Shown: positions 53,138 to 62,628 of the stretch, piece by piece
How positions within the stretch are numbered: position 1 is the stretch's first letter
Layout of the letters: every line of letters starts with the position of its first letter
Notes under the pieces: generated by a model
Told to the model about the DNA's origin: nothing
What the model saw: the letters and a program-made list of their open reading frames with translations, nothing else
Databases searched by the model: none
Translations under genes and position numbers: made by a program
Source of the DNA: Rothia santali
GTDB lineage: Bacteria; Actinomycetota; Actinomycetes; Actinomycetales; Micrococcaceae
Reading direction: 5' to 3'
NCBI RefSeq assembly: GCF_024199905.1
Contig: NZ_JANAFB010000019.1
Span: 1-62,628, forward strand
DNA length: 62,628 nucleotides

Positions 53138-54547
53138 TCAGGCGGCGGGGGACCGGCCGGGCAGGGCCGGGTCCACGGTGGCGTCGTCGAGCGCGGTCAG
53201 GTCGCGGCCGCGGGTCTCCGGGGCGAAGAACGTGGTCACGAAGCCGATGCCGGCCATCACGATCCAGTACACCGCGAGCGGCCACCAGGCCCCCACCGCG
53301 GCCAGCAGGCCCGAGGCCACCGCGGGCGCCGTGCCGCCGGAGACGATCGAGCCGAGCTCCTTGGCCAGCGCCATCTTGCTGAAGCGGTTGCGCACGCCGA
53401 ACAGCTCGACGCCGTACGCCGCCTGCGCCCCGAAGATCCCCAGCGAGGCCAGGCACATGGCGACCACGATGACGGCGATGACCACGGCCGGCTCGCGGGA
53501 GTCCAGCAGCATGAACGCCGGGACGATGATGAGGATCAGCAGTGCGCAGAACACCCGGTAGACGATGCGGCGGCCGAACCGGTCGGTCAGGAGCCCGGAG
53601 GCCGGGATGACCGCGAAACCGAGGACCGAGGCGATGAGGACCGCCGTCGTCGGCACCGACTCGTCGACCAGCAGGGCCTGGGCGACGTAGCCGACCAGGA
53701 AGCCCTGGGCCATGTAGGAGGGGCCGTTCTCGCCGATCCGCAGGCCGACCATGACGAAGAAGGCCTTGTTGCGGGTCCACCACGTGGCGCCCTCGGCCTC
53801 GGCGGGAGTCACGGCCTTGGCTTGGGCGGGGGACTCGCCCTCCTCGTCGGCGGCGGCGCGGAAGACCGGGGTCTCCTTCATGACCCGCCGGATCAGCAGC
53901 GCGGCGACCGCGATGAAGATGCTCGCGACGAACGGGATGCGCCAGCCCCAGGAGAACAGCTGCTCCTCGGGCAGCTGCAGCACGGCCAGCCACACGGCCG
54001 AGGCCAGCAGCGTCCCGGAGTTGGAGCCCAGCGCGACGATCGAGGCGACCAGCCCCCGGCGGCGACGCGGGGCGTACTCGGTAAGGATGATCGCGCTGCC
54101 GGAGAGCTCGGCGCCGGCGCCGAAGCCCTGGGCCAGGCGCAGGAGCACCAGCAGGGCCGGGGCCGCGGCGCCGATCTGCGCGTAACCGGGGATCAGCCCG
54201 ATCAGCGTGGTGGCCCCGCCCATCAGGGCGACCGTGACCACCAGGACGACCTTGCGCCCGTGCTTGTCCCCGAGCCGCCCGAAGAAGATGGCGCCGAGGG
54301 GCCGGGCGAGGAAGCCGACGGCGTAGGTCGAGAACCCGACGAACAGCGCCACCAGCGGGGTCTGCTCGGGGAAGAAGACCTGGTTGAAGACCAGCGCGGT
54401 GGCCAGCCCGTAGAGGGCGAAGTCGACGTACTCCATGGTCGTGCCGAGCCAGGAGGAGATCGTGGCGGCCCAGAAGCCGCGGCGGCCCTCCGGGGTGGAG
54501 TAGTTGAGGTCCGCGGCCGTGGCCGCGGGGTCCTGGTGCTGGTCCAT
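53138..54547 (-). CDS. MHS-family MFS transporter
   Basis: 469 residues, 12 membrane helices. The metabolite:H+ symporter subfamily is shown by SSWLGTTMEYVDFALYGLAT, RPLGAIFFGRLGDKHGRKVV, LRLAQGFGAGAELSGSAIIL and SWGWRIPFVASIF. Family members take up dicarboxylates, shikimate, betaine or similar. It is translationally coupled to the nucleoside hydrolase gene downstream (stop and ribosome site overlap), which hints at a nucleoside or purine-derived substrate (inference). Confidence 0.9.
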   Translation of the reverse strand: MDQHQDPAATAADLNYSTPEGRRGFWAATISSWLGTTMEYVDFALYGLATALVFNQVFFPEQTPLVALFVGFSTYAVGFLARPLGAIFFGRLGDKHGRKVVLVVTVALMGGATTLIGLIPGYAQIGAAAPALLVLLRLAQGFGAGAELSGSAIILTEYAPRRRRGLVASIVALGSNSGTLLASAVWLAVLQLPEEQLFSWGWRIPFVASIFIAVAALLIRRVMKETPVFRAAADEEGESPAQAKAVTPAEAEGATWWTRNKAFFVMVGLRIGENGPSYMAQGFLVGYVAQALLVDESVPTTAVLIASVLGFAVIPASGLLTDRFGRRIVYRVFCALLILIIVPAFMLLDSREPAVVIAVIVVAMCLASLGIFGAQAAYGVELFGVRNRFSKMALAKELGSIVSGGTAPAVASGLLAAVGAWWPLAVYWIVMAGIGFVTTFFAPETRGRDLTALDDATVDPALPGRSPAA

Positions 54548-54760
54548 GGCTGGCCGGTCCTTTGCGAAGGGGCGTGCGAGCGCCGCGGTGAGTGGACGGG
54601 CCCGTGGGGCCCGGCCTGAGGATACACCCCGGGCGGGGCGCGGGGAACCTGGGCGGCGGGGGTGGGGCGAGGGGGACGCAGGCGAGAGGGTTCACCGGGC
54701 GTATCAACCGCTGGCGGGCCCGATGCCGGAGGCTGTGAAGCGGCCTCGGGTCGCCTCCCC

Positions 54761-55618
54761 TCAGTACACGAAGATCGGCAGCCACTCGGGATGGTGCGCA
54801 TGCACGATCGCCAGGAAGACGACCAGGTCGAAGAGCAGATGCGCCGTGATCGTGTAGGGCAGCGACCTGGTCTTGGTGAAGATGACGGCCTGCACCAGGG
54901 CGAAGGGGATCGTGAGGAGCGGCCCCCACGCCCGGTACCCGAGCTCCCACAGGAAGCTGACGAAGATGATCGAGGTCAGCACGTTGGCGGTCCAGAACGG
55001 GAAGTGGCGCGCGAGCAGCGTGAAGACCGTGCAGATGAAGAACAGCTCGTCCCAGATGCCCACGGCGTTGACGCCCACGAGCAGCCGCCCGATCTCGCTC
55101 GGGCTCTCCACGGCCGGCCAGTTCTGGTAGGTCCCCGAGCGGATGAAGTAGAAGGGCAGGATGAAGTACGCGGCCACCAGGACGAACGCGAGCCAGCCCC
55201 ACTCCAGCCGGCTCCACGGCCGCCCCTGCCGGCGCGGGAAGCGGATCGCGTGGTCGCGCAGCACGAGCCGGTGGACGGCGTAGGGCACCGCCACGGCCGC
55301 CGCGAGCACCGCCCCCATGAGGAAGAAGTGCGGCCAGGAGATGTCCGCCTCCATCGAGGTGGTGCTGATGATCGCGAGCCCCAGGACGACAAGCCCGAGG
55401 TCCCGCCCCAGCGGCCGCGAGACCGCGAATCCCAGCACGACGCCGCCCGCGAGCCCCGCGTACCCCCACGGGCTCAGGAACCCGAAGACGAGGACCGCAC
55501 CCGCGGCCACCAGCGCGGCGGAGAGCGCCCCCCAGCCGAGCGTGGGCTGCGGGGCCGGGTGCCCGAACATCGGCGCGCGAGCGACGCCGTCGTCGGCGGG
55601 CTGCTGGGAGAGGGGCAT
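54761..55618 (-). CDS. CPBP (CAAX-protease-like) membrane protein with altered first motif
   Basis: 285 residues with about eight membrane helices. The C-terminal region aligns in style with CPBP intramembrane proteases: the HxxxD motif is kept as TAHLLFDLVV, but the expected EExxxR is DELFFICTVF, so one Glu is replaced and the Arg is missing. It may be a non-catalytic relative. TAGGAT lies 6 bases before the ATG (leaderless). 213 bp from the MHS gene; no operon partner. Confidence 0.65.
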   Translation of the reverse strand: MPLSQQPADDGVARAPMFGHPAPQPTLGWGALSAALVAAGAVLVFGFLSPWGYAGLAGGVVLGFAVSRPLGRDLGLVVLGLAIISTTSMEADISWPHFFLMGAVLAAAVAVPYAVHRLVLRDHAIRFPRRQGRPWSRLEWGWLAFVLVAAYFILPFYFIRSGTYQNWPAVESPSEIGRLLVGVNAVGIWDELFFICTVFTLLARHFPFWTANVLTSIIFVSFLWELGYRAWGPLLTIPFALVQAVIFTKTRSLPYTITAHLLFDLVVFLAIVHAHHPEWLPIFVY

Positions 55619-55624
55619 GAGCCC

Positions 55625-55630
55625 ATCCTA
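55625..55630 (-). promoter_or_regulatory. -10 box of CPBP-like gene (leaderless)
   Basis: TAGGAT, 6 bases (GGGCTC), then ATG. Confidence 0.5.
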
Positions 55631-55778
55631 GGAGGCCCGGGGGCCCTCGACCTCGGATGTGACGCCGCCCGGCCGGGTGCCGGCGGGCGCCGCGCAGTGC
55701 GGCCCGGTTCGGCCGGAGGCGGTGGCCACCGCACGGCGTGGCCCCGCCCGGCCGGAAGCGGCAGCCACCGCGCGGCGC

Positions 55779-55811
55779 GACGCCGCCGCAGCGAGGGGCT
55801 GCGGCGGCGTC
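55779..55811 (-). terminator. Terminator of sugar porter gene
   Basis: GACGCCGCCGCAGC and GCTGCGGCGGCGTC form a 14-bp perfect stem with a 5-base loop, 39 bp after the stop codon. Confidence 0.85.
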
Positions 55812-55849
55812 GGGCGATCCGAGGGGCCGGTCAGGCCCCGGGCACCGAC

Positions 55850-57316
55850 CTAGCGGAGGAAGCGGCGCGCCTTGCGCTTCTTGACGGCGTAGATCGCCCC
55901 GGTCGAGACGTCCTCCTCGAGGGTCTCCAGGGAGACGCCGCGGGTCTCGGGCACCTGGGTGATGACGAAGAGCAGCGCCAGCACCCCGACTCCGGCGAAG
56001 AGGAAGAACACCCCCGTGATCCCGATGCCGTCGATGAGCGAGGGGAAGTACAGCGCCAGCGTCGCGTTGGTCATCCAGCCGAAGAACACCGAGACGCCGA
56101 TCCCGACGCCGCGCATGTGCAGCGGGAAGATCTCGGCCAGCCACACCCACACGGCCACGTTGAGGAAGGTCTGCATGGACATCACGAACGCGACGACCAG
56201 CAGCAGGAGCACGAACGGCCGGGCCGGGTTGCCCACCGGCAGCAGCATCGAGGCGACGCCGATCAGCAGGTGGCACGTGGTGGTCAGGGTGAGCCCGATC
56301 GTGAAGGTCTTGCGGCGGTCCACGCGGTCCATCATGTACAGCGCGATGAACCCGCCGAGCACGGCCACCACACCGGGTGCGATGTTGGCGATCAGCGCGG
56401 CGTTGGCCTCGAAACCGGACTCGATGAGCACGACCTGGCCGTAGTACATGATCGAGTTGATGCCGGTCAGCTGCTGCATCATCGACACGCCGATGCCCAC
56501 CAGCAGGATCCGGAACAGCCACTTGTTGGTCAGGATCGCGCCCAGGCCGACCTTCTTCTCCTCCTGCTCCTCCTCGGCGACCTGCTCGACCTCGCCGAGC
56601 TCGGCGATGGCCCGATCCTCGGGGCGGACGGTCTTGAGCACCGCGAGCGCCTCCTCGTGCCGGCCCTTCTCCACGAGCCAGCGCGGGGACTCGGGCATCC
56701 GCAGCATGCCGAAGAACAGGCACACGGCCGGGATCGCGCAGATGGCGAACATGATCCGCCAGACGCCGTCGACGTGCCCGAAGACGTTGCCGATGATCGC
56801 GTTGATGACGAAGGCCGAGAGCTGGCCGATGACGATGGCGACCTCGTTGCGGCCGGTGATGGACCCGCGGATCTCGTAGGGGGCCAGCTCGGCGAGGAAG
56901 ACGGGCACCACGGTCGAGGCGCCGCCCACGGCCAGGCCGAGCATGACGCGCCCGACGACCAGGATCCCGACGCCGGGCGTGAAGACCACGAAGAGCGTCC
57001 CGACGAAGAACAGGATCGCGAGGATGAGGATGGTGCTGCGGCGGCCGATGCCGTCGGAGACCCGCCCGCCGATCAGGGCGCCGAAGGCGGCGGCGAAGAC
57101 GAGCGAGCTGGTGACGACCCCCTCGGTGAAGGGCGTCAGGCCGAGCTCCTCGGTCATGGGGCGCAGGGCGCCGTTGATGACGCCGGTGTCGTACCCGAAG
57201 AGCAGGCCGCCGAAGCAGGCGACCACCGAGATCAGTCCGATGCGTTTGCGGTAGGCGCCGGCCACCAGCGGCGGGAGGGACGAGGTGGCGGGGGATGACG
57301 AGTGTGAGTCGGCCAT
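55850..57316 (-). CDS. Sugar-porter family MFS transporter
   Basis: 488 residues, 12 helices. Signatures: FGGLLFGYDTGVINGALRPM, GGRVSDGIGRRSTILI, MPESPRWLVEKGRHEEAL (PESPRWL) and VPETRGVSLETLEED (PETRG); QQLTGINSIMYYGQVVL is the substrate-site QQ motif. Closest in style to myo-inositol/xylose H+ symporters. A candidate operator TTGGACCGGTTCAA lies upstream; no catabolic genes are adjacent. Confidence 0.92.
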   Translation of the reverse strand: MADSHSSSPATSSLPPLVAGAYRKRIGLISVVACFGGLLFGYDTGVINGALRPMTEELGLTPFTEGVVTSSLVFAAAFGALIGGRVSDGIGRRSTILILAILFFVGTLFVVFTPGVGILVVGRVMLGLAVGGASTVVPVFLAELAPYEIRGSITGRNEVAIVIGQLSAFVINAIIGNVFGHVDGVWRIMFAICAIPAVCLFFGMLRMPESPRWLVEKGRHEEALAVLKTVRPEDRAIAELGEVEQVAEEEQEEKKVGLGAILTNKWLFRILLVGIGVSMMQQLTGINSIMYYGQVVLIESGFEANAALIANIAPGVVAVLGGFIALYMMDRVDRRKTFTIGLTLTTTCHLLIGVASMLLPVGNPARPFVLLLLVVAFVMSMQTFLNVAVWVWLAEIFPLHMRGVGIGVSVFFGWMTNATLALYFPSLIDGIGITGVFFLFAGVGVLALLFVITQVPETRGVSLETLEEDVSTGAIYAVKKRKARRFLR

Positions 57317-57811
57317 GGGTGGACTCCTTTGTCAGCTGGCCTGGAGGGCCCCGAGGCGGGGCCGTGGTGCGGTCGCCGGTGCATCGATGTGATGCCCGGC
57401 ACAGGATGGCACGTCCTTCATTTTGGACCGGTTCAATAGGTGATGGCAAGTGCCTTGCGCGTCTCCTCCTGAACGATCGCCGAGGAGCTGCACGCTGGCC
57501 GAGGTGGGGCGGGTGTGTCTCGCGGTGAGGGTCGGCCCGGAATGCCCGTATGGACGCCGGATCGCCGAGGTGGGCGGGCAGGCTCCGGCGGCGGGTGGTG
57601 AGCGGGGGTCGGTCATGGGCGTGACTCCTCGGCCGGTGGGCCCTGAGGGCCTTGAACTCTCTTTGTCCGATTGACCATACAATGTAGTGATCTAGGTTAC
57701 AACCGGGTGAGGTTGCCGGCGAGGAGTGTGACCGCACGCGCCTCGGCGCGCTGACGGGTGGCCTCGAGATCCATGAGGCCCTGCCCGGGTGTTGGTGGCC
57801 CACGGCAGCAA
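57317..57811. promoter_or_regulatory. Long regulatory gap upstream of the sugar porter
   Basis: No convincing gene. At 57423-57436 stands TTGGACCGGTTCAA, palindromic at 12 of 14 positions, as for LacI/GntR/ROK operators; it is about 107 bp before the porter ATG. A second AT-rich spot at 57660-57705 holds TTGACC, the 9-base palindrome TACAATGTA and ATCTAGG, and may be a further promoter/operator. The rest shows no features. Confidence 0.45.
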
Positions 57812-57847
57812 GACGCCGGCCGGGCGAGAAGCCGCCCGGCCGGCGTC
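57812..57847 (-). terminator. Terminator of DUF4282 gene
   Basis: GACGCCGGCCGGGCG pairs with CGCCCGGCCGGCGTC around a 6-base loop, directly after the stop codon region. Confidence 0.88.
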
Positions 57848-57865
57848 GTGCCGCCGCATCGGCCG

Positions 57866-58273
57866 CTACCGCATGCGCTCCACGAGCGCGGTGGTGTTCT
57901 GCGCGGTGCGCACCATGGCGACGTAGAACTCCAGGGTGAGCCGGAACAGCAGGATGTAGAAGAACGCGACGACGGCCCCGAGGATCAGGGCGAGCAGCCC
58001 GCCCCCGGCCGACTGCGTGAACGCGGCGACCGTGAAAATCAGCCACCCCAGGACGATCAAGACGAGGCCTACCACGTAGATGATGCGGGCGAACTTGATG
58101 GTCACGAAGTTCTTGAACGACAGGTCGAACAGGGCCTGGAAGAAGGCCGGCTCGCGGTTACGCTCCGGGTCGATGCCGTACTGGTGGTTCGTGTAGCCGT
58201 ACGAGCCGTCGCCGGGGTTCTGGGGGTCCTGGGGGTTCTGCGGGTTCTGGTCGTTGGGGGGAGGGGTGGACAT
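57866..58273 (-). CDS. DUF4282 family membrane protein
   Basis: 135 residues. A Pro/Asn/Gln-rich N-terminus with NPQNPQDPQNPGD repeats, then FFQALFDLSFKNFVTIKFAR and two membrane helices (about 65-85 and 92-115), ending EFYVAMVRTAQNTTALVERM. This is the DUF4282 pattern; function unknown. ATG at 58273 has GAGGT upstream. Single-gene unit with its own terminator. Confidence 0.85.
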   Translation of the reverse strand: MSTPPPNDQNPQNPQDPQNPGDGSYGYTNHQYGIDPERNREPAFFQALFDLSFKNFVTIKFARIIYVVGLVLIVLGWLIFTVAAFTQSAGGGLLALILGAVVAFFYILLFRLTLEFYVAMVRTAQNTTALVERMR

Positions 58274-58552
58274 GGGGACCTCGATTCGTGCGAGTGGAGC
58301 GGGCGTACCCGCCGGTAACTCCGCACTGTAGCCACACCGCGGGCTGGATCGGCCGGGGTGGGGGACAGGTGAACGATTGTGACGCTTCGGGGTGTGGGCT
58401 CCGGCGTCGGGCCCGTCCCTGGGGGTGGTCGGGGTGGCCGGCAGGGGTGGCCGAGCGGGGGGCAGGGGGGGGGGCGGGGCGGGCCGCCCCGCGGGCCGGC
58501 GGCCGGGCCCGCCCGCCCCCGCGGGCGCCCGGCTCGCGGGGGCGCGCGCCGA

Positions 58553-58558
58553 TAGGAT
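58553..58558 (+). promoter_or_regulatory. -10 box of histidine phosphatase gene
   Basis: TAGGAT about 50 bp before the ATG at 58608. The preceding 58440-58550 is G/C-homopolymer rich. Confidence 0.45.
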
Positions 58559-58607
58559 GAGGGTCCGTCCCACCCGGGAGCCCCTCGAAGGAGATGACAC
58601 CGAACCC

Positions 58608-59267
58608 ATGCGCGTCCTCATGATCCGACACGGCCAGACCCCCTCCAACGTCGACGGGCTGCTCGACGCCGGCTACCCGGGCCCCGGCCTGACCTCCCTG
58701 GGCGAGCGCCAGGCGTCTGCGATCCCCGAGGTCCTGTCCCGGCGCGAGCTCGGCGCCCTCGCGGTCTCGAACCTGACCCGCACCTCCCTGACCGCCGCGC
58801 CGCTGGCCGCGCAGCGGGGGCTGGATCCGGTGGTCCTCGAGGGGCTGCGGGAGATCGACGCCGGCGACCTCGAGATGTCCGCCGACCCCCTGGACCACCA
58901 GGAGTACCTCGCCACCGCCTTCGCCTGGGCCTCGGGAGACCTGCGGCGCCACCTGCCGGGGGCGGAGGACGGCCGCGCCTTCCTGGAGAGGTTCGACGCC
59001 GCGATGGCCCGGCTCGCGGAGCTGGGGCACCAGAGCGTCGCGCTGTTCTCCCACGGCGCCGCGCTGCGGACCTGGACCGCGGCGCGCGTGGCGGGCGTCG
59101 ACGTCGAGGAGATGGAGCGGGTGCCGCTGGACAACACCGGCTCCTTCGACGTCGAGGGTGACCCCGACGTCGGGTGGCGACTCGTCAGCTGGTCCGCGGA
59201 CCCGATCGGCGGCAAGCGACTCGCTGGCGTCGCGGCCGAGGACCCGACCGGGGAGTCGGTGGACTGA
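58608..59267 (+). CDS. Histidine phosphatase (phosphoglycerate mutase-like)
   Basis: 219 residues. Catalytic RHG motif at the start (MRVLMIRHGQTPSNVDGLLD, His8) and the second His in VALFSHGAALRTWTAARV. Broad phosphatase/mutase superfamily; true glycolytic mutases are larger. AAGGAG lies 14 bases before the ATG, farther than usual; an ATG right after it is out of frame. A 25-bp copy of the gene's last codons recurs 59 bp downstream (59309-59333). Confidence 0.88.
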   Translation: MRVLMIRHGQTPSNVDGLLDAGYPGPGLTSLGERQASAIPEVLSRRELGALAVSNLTRTSLTAAPLAAQRGLDPVVLEGLREIDAGDLEMSADPLDHQEYLATAFAWASGDLRRHLPGAEDGRAFLERFDAAMARLAELGHQSVALFSHGAALRTWTAARVAGVDVEEMERVPLDNTGSFDVEGDPDVGWRLVSWSADPIGGKRLAGVAAEDPTGESVD

Positions 59268-59432
59268 GGCGGTCCGGCCGGGGATCGATGGACCGCGGGG
59301 ATCTCACCGGGGAGTTGATGGACTAAGGCGGGGGCGAGAGGTCGTGGACCCGGCGGCCGGGATGGCCCGAAGTGCCGTGCCGGGGAGGTTTCACCCGGAG
59401 GCCCCGGGGTGATGGGCCGGGTCCGGGGCGGT

Positions 59433-59446
59433 CGACTCGCGAGTCG
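59433..59446. promoter_or_regulatory. 14-bp palindrome upstream of TetR gene
   Basis: CGACTCGCGAGTCG, perfect. Possible autoregulatory operator of the TetR protein at 59669. Confidence 0.4.
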
Positions 59447-59484
59447 TCACACCGTCCCTCGTGTTCAGGCGCCTGCCATTGAAA

Positions 59485-59498
59485 GTGATCTGCATCAC
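59485..59498. promoter_or_regulatory. CRP/GlxR-type binding site
   Basis: GTGAT-CTGC-ATCAC; in context AGTGATCTGCATCACA differs by one base from TGTGA-N6-TCACA. It lies 171 bp before the TetR start, in a 401-bp gap that otherwise holds only the palindrome at 59433 and the duplicated phosphatase tail. Confidence 0.6.
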
Positions 59499-59668
59499 AT
59501 ACGTTGGGGTGTACGTGCCGGTACCTTTCCGTTCCGCTTCACTGAAGACAACGTGACCGGCCCCAGGGTGCGAGCCGTCGGCGTCCCCGCGGCGGACGCC
59601 GGGACGCCCCGCCGTTCGCGACGTCCAGGGGGCGCCCAGCGCGCTCCATGACATGAGGAGCGGAAGCG

Positions 59669-60280
59669 TTGAGCACCACACGATCGCCGGGCGAGGCGCA
59701 GCGGACGCAGATCATCCAGCACACCAGGCAGTACTTCGCCCGCCACGGCTACTACCAGGCCACCATGGACGACCTCGCTCGTGCCTGCGCGCTCTCCAAG
59801 CCGATGGTCTACCGCCACTTCGAGAGCAAGTACGAGCTGTACGTGGCGGTGGTCGAGGACTCCGCCCGGGAGCTGCAGTCGAGGATCCACCCGCTGCTGC
59901 ACGACCAGACCGACCTGCACCACGTCATCAACCGCCTCGTCGACGAGTTCGTGGTCCTGCTGATGCACCGCCCCGAGATCCACACCATCATCTTCGCCTC
60001 GGACATGCGCGGGGACGCGGTGATCAGGGGGAAGCTCGAGGAGCTGCACCGGTCCCTGGTGGAGCCGCTGGGGCGGCTCCTCGTCGAGCACGCGCACCCG
60101 GGGGACGAGGCGTCCGCGATCCTGCGCGCCGAGGCGATCATCGGGACGGTTTGGGCGGGGGCCCGCATGATCGCCCGGACGCCCTCGGCGGAGGACCAGG
60201 AGGCGCTGCGGAAGATCATCGACGCGACCGTCTGGGAGGGCGCGTTCACCCACCCGCGGGAGACCGGGTGCCTCGGGTGA
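59669..60280 (+). CDS. TetR-family regulator of the adjacent ABC exporter
   Basis: 203 residues. HTH YFARHGYYQATMDDLARACA then LSKPMVYRHFESKYELYVAV. The start is TTG at 59669: GAGGAG lies 8 bases upstream and the product then begins MSTTRSPGEAQRTQ. It precedes a DrrAB-type exporter on the same strand, the usual set for drug-responsive repression. Inducer unknown. Confidence 0.9.
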   Translation: MSTTRSPGEAQRTQIIQHTRQYFARHGYYQATMDDLARACALSKPMVYRHFESKYELYVAVVEDSARELQSRIHPLLHDQTDLHHVINRLVDEFVVLLMHRPEIHTIIFASDMRGDAVIRGKLEELHRSLVEPLGRLLVEHAHPGDEASAILRAEAIIGTVWAGARMIARTPSAEDQEALRKIIDATVWEGAFTHPRETGCLG

Positions 60281-60415
60281 GGGTGACGGCGAGGGCCTGC
60301 CGCCCGTGATTGCGGTGGCGCCGCGGTCCCGAGGTATGAAAACCGACCGCGACTCCGAAGGTACCCGCCCCGTGCAGCGGCTGTGATCCACGCCACTCAC
60401 TCGGTGGAAATCCCG

Positions 60416-60421
60416 TAGACT
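60416..60421 (+). promoter_or_regulatory. -10 box of ABC exporter (leaderless)
   Basis: TAGACT, 6 bases (GTCACC), then ATG at 60428. Confidence 0.6.
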
Positions 60422-60427
60422 GTCACC

Positions 60428-61536
<1,109 letters not shown>

Positions 61537-61540
<4 letters not shown>

Positions 61541-62382
61541 CCGCCACCGAATCCCGCGCCCAGGGCGCCACCGAGGCCCAGCGGGTCCGGCTCGTGCTGG
61601 CCGACCCCGCGGACCGCCCCCGGCGCTCCGGGCCCGTCAGCGCCTCGCTGACCTACGGCTGGCGCGCGCTGCTGAAGATCAAGCACGTGCCCGAGCAGCT
61701 CTTCGACGTCACCGTCTTCCCCATCATGATGACCGTCATGTTCACCTTCATCTTCGGCGGGGCGCTCGCCGGCTCGGTGGGGGAGTACGTGCAGTGGGTC
61801 ATCCCCGGCGTCTTCGTGCAGACCCTGCTGATGATCACGATGTACACCGGCCTGACGCTGAACCGGGACATCTCCAAGGGCGTCTTCGACCGGTTCCGCT
61901 CGCTGCCGACGTGGCGGCCGGCCCAGCTGGTCGGAGCACTCCTGGGGGACCAGGTGCGGTACAGCCTGGCCGGGGTGATCATCCTGGTGGTCGGGTTCCT
62001 CCTGGGGTTCCGGCCCGAGGGCGGGCTGGCGGGCGTGGCGGCCGCGTTCGTCCTGCTGCTCGTCTTCAGCTTCAGCCTGTCCTGGATCTGGACCGTGGTC
62101 TCGCTGTGGGTGCGCAGCGAGCAGGCTGCCATGGGCGTGTCGATGTTCATCCTCATGCCCCTGACCTTCGCCTCCAACATCTTCGTGGACCCGGGCACGA
62201 TGCCAGGGTGGCTGCGGGCCGGCGTCGACGTCAACCCGGTCTCCGTGGTGGTCTCCACGGTGCGGGAGCTCATGGGCGGCGAGCTGGCGCTCGGCTCGGT
62301 GCTGGTGGTGCTGGTCTACTGCGGGGTGCTGGTGGCGATCTTCGGGCCGGTCTCGATGCTGATCTACAACCGGAAGTCCTGA
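61537..62382 (+). CDS. DrrB-type ABC-2 permease
   Basis: 281 residues, six membrane helices. [20 protein letters not shown] and [20 protein letters not shown] plus [18 protein letters not shown] match DrrB-type permeases; [20 protein letters not shown] is the late conserved loop. ATG overlaps the ATPase stop by four bases, so the two are coupled and form one exporter. Confidence 0.93.
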
Positions 62383-62628
62383 CGCGGGGAGGCCCCTCCT
62401 ACCCGGGCCGCCCGCCCGCCGCGATCTCCAGCAGATCGGCCGCACCGGCGGGCAGCCGCCCGCGGCCCCCCCCCCCGGCCCTGCTACCCCCCCCCGCCCG
62501 CCCGTCGACCACCGACCTGTCACCGACCGCCCCGACGCTCCGTCCGAGGCTCCCTCACCGTCCCGTGACGGCATCTCGTCCCGGCCGGTCCACGGGGGCA
62601 CCCCGGCGTCGACGCCGGCTCCCGCGCC
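62383..62628. other. Gene-free end of window with C-runs
   Basis: No gene recognised. Two long C-runs (about 62467-62475 and 62487-62496) resemble the tracts at 16533-16620. Confidence 0.5.

Noticed and set aside
57332-57682. Possible leftward gene of about 116 codons upstream of the sugar porter
   Set aside because: No ribosome site, third-position GC not raised, no motif; it covers likely operator sequence.

Overview
The window is very GC-rich (clearly above 70 percent) chromosomal DNA. Its gene content fits an actinobacterium, most likely of the order Micrococcales (a Micrococcaceae-like organism; this is inference). Markers are the neighbourhood rpsA, coaE, uvrB, polA, an ANTAR response regulator of the PdtaR type, disA, radA, a TerC protein, a BCCT carrier and a PHO-box-controlled pst operon. 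The first 11 bases match the Nextera transposase end, so the left edge is a contig end from an Illumina assembly. No IS element, prophage, tRNA, rRNA or CRISPR array was found.

Layout. 1-6.8 kb: a leftward purine/ureide catabolism operon (PucG-type aminotransferase, allantoate amidohydrolase, RpiR-type regulator, acetamidase/formamidase lipoprotein, Tat-exported amidase cut by the contig end) with a likely RpiR operator at its promoter. 6.8-8.2 kb: an FAA hydrolase and a DUF6504-like gene under a LexA box. 8.2-12.0 kb: the most unusual locus, a compact leftward operon read as a linaridin-like RiPP cluster. It has two short paralogous precursor genes, two strong hairpins, a membrane HTTM domain fused to an alpha/beta hydrolase, a membrane-anchored partner and a methyltransferase. 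12-14.3 kb: a TerC exporter behind a probable Mn riboswitch, and two tiny tandem membrane proteins. 14.3-35.9 kb: housekeeping and repair genes, with a broken Eis-like acetyltransferase. 36-42.1 kb: phosphate uptake (PHO box, pstSCAB, a divergent PiT-like carrier and its DUF47 partner). 43-52 kb: two paralogous succinate-semialdehyde-type dehydrogenases around a SAM-riboswitch-controlled metF-metE pair that lacks an intervening stop codon, plus a TetR/membrane protein pair. 52-57.3 kb: a frameshifted nucleoside hydrolase with an MHS transporter, a CPBP-like protein and a sugar porter. 57.9-62.4 kb: a DUF4282 protein, a histidine phosphatase, and a TetR-controlled DrrAB-type ABC exporter.

Two themes cross the window. 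First, at least eleven genes start 6-7 bases after a TAnnnT -10 box and so are probably translated from leaderless mRNAs. Second, five genes (amidase, allantoate amidohydrolase, Eis-like, mutY, nucleoside hydrolase) show reading-frame breaks. Three of these lie in or beside short C/G runs and would be repaired by one base. Together with the adapter remnant and long poly-C tracts at intergenic sites, this points to sequence errors at least as much as to real gene decay.
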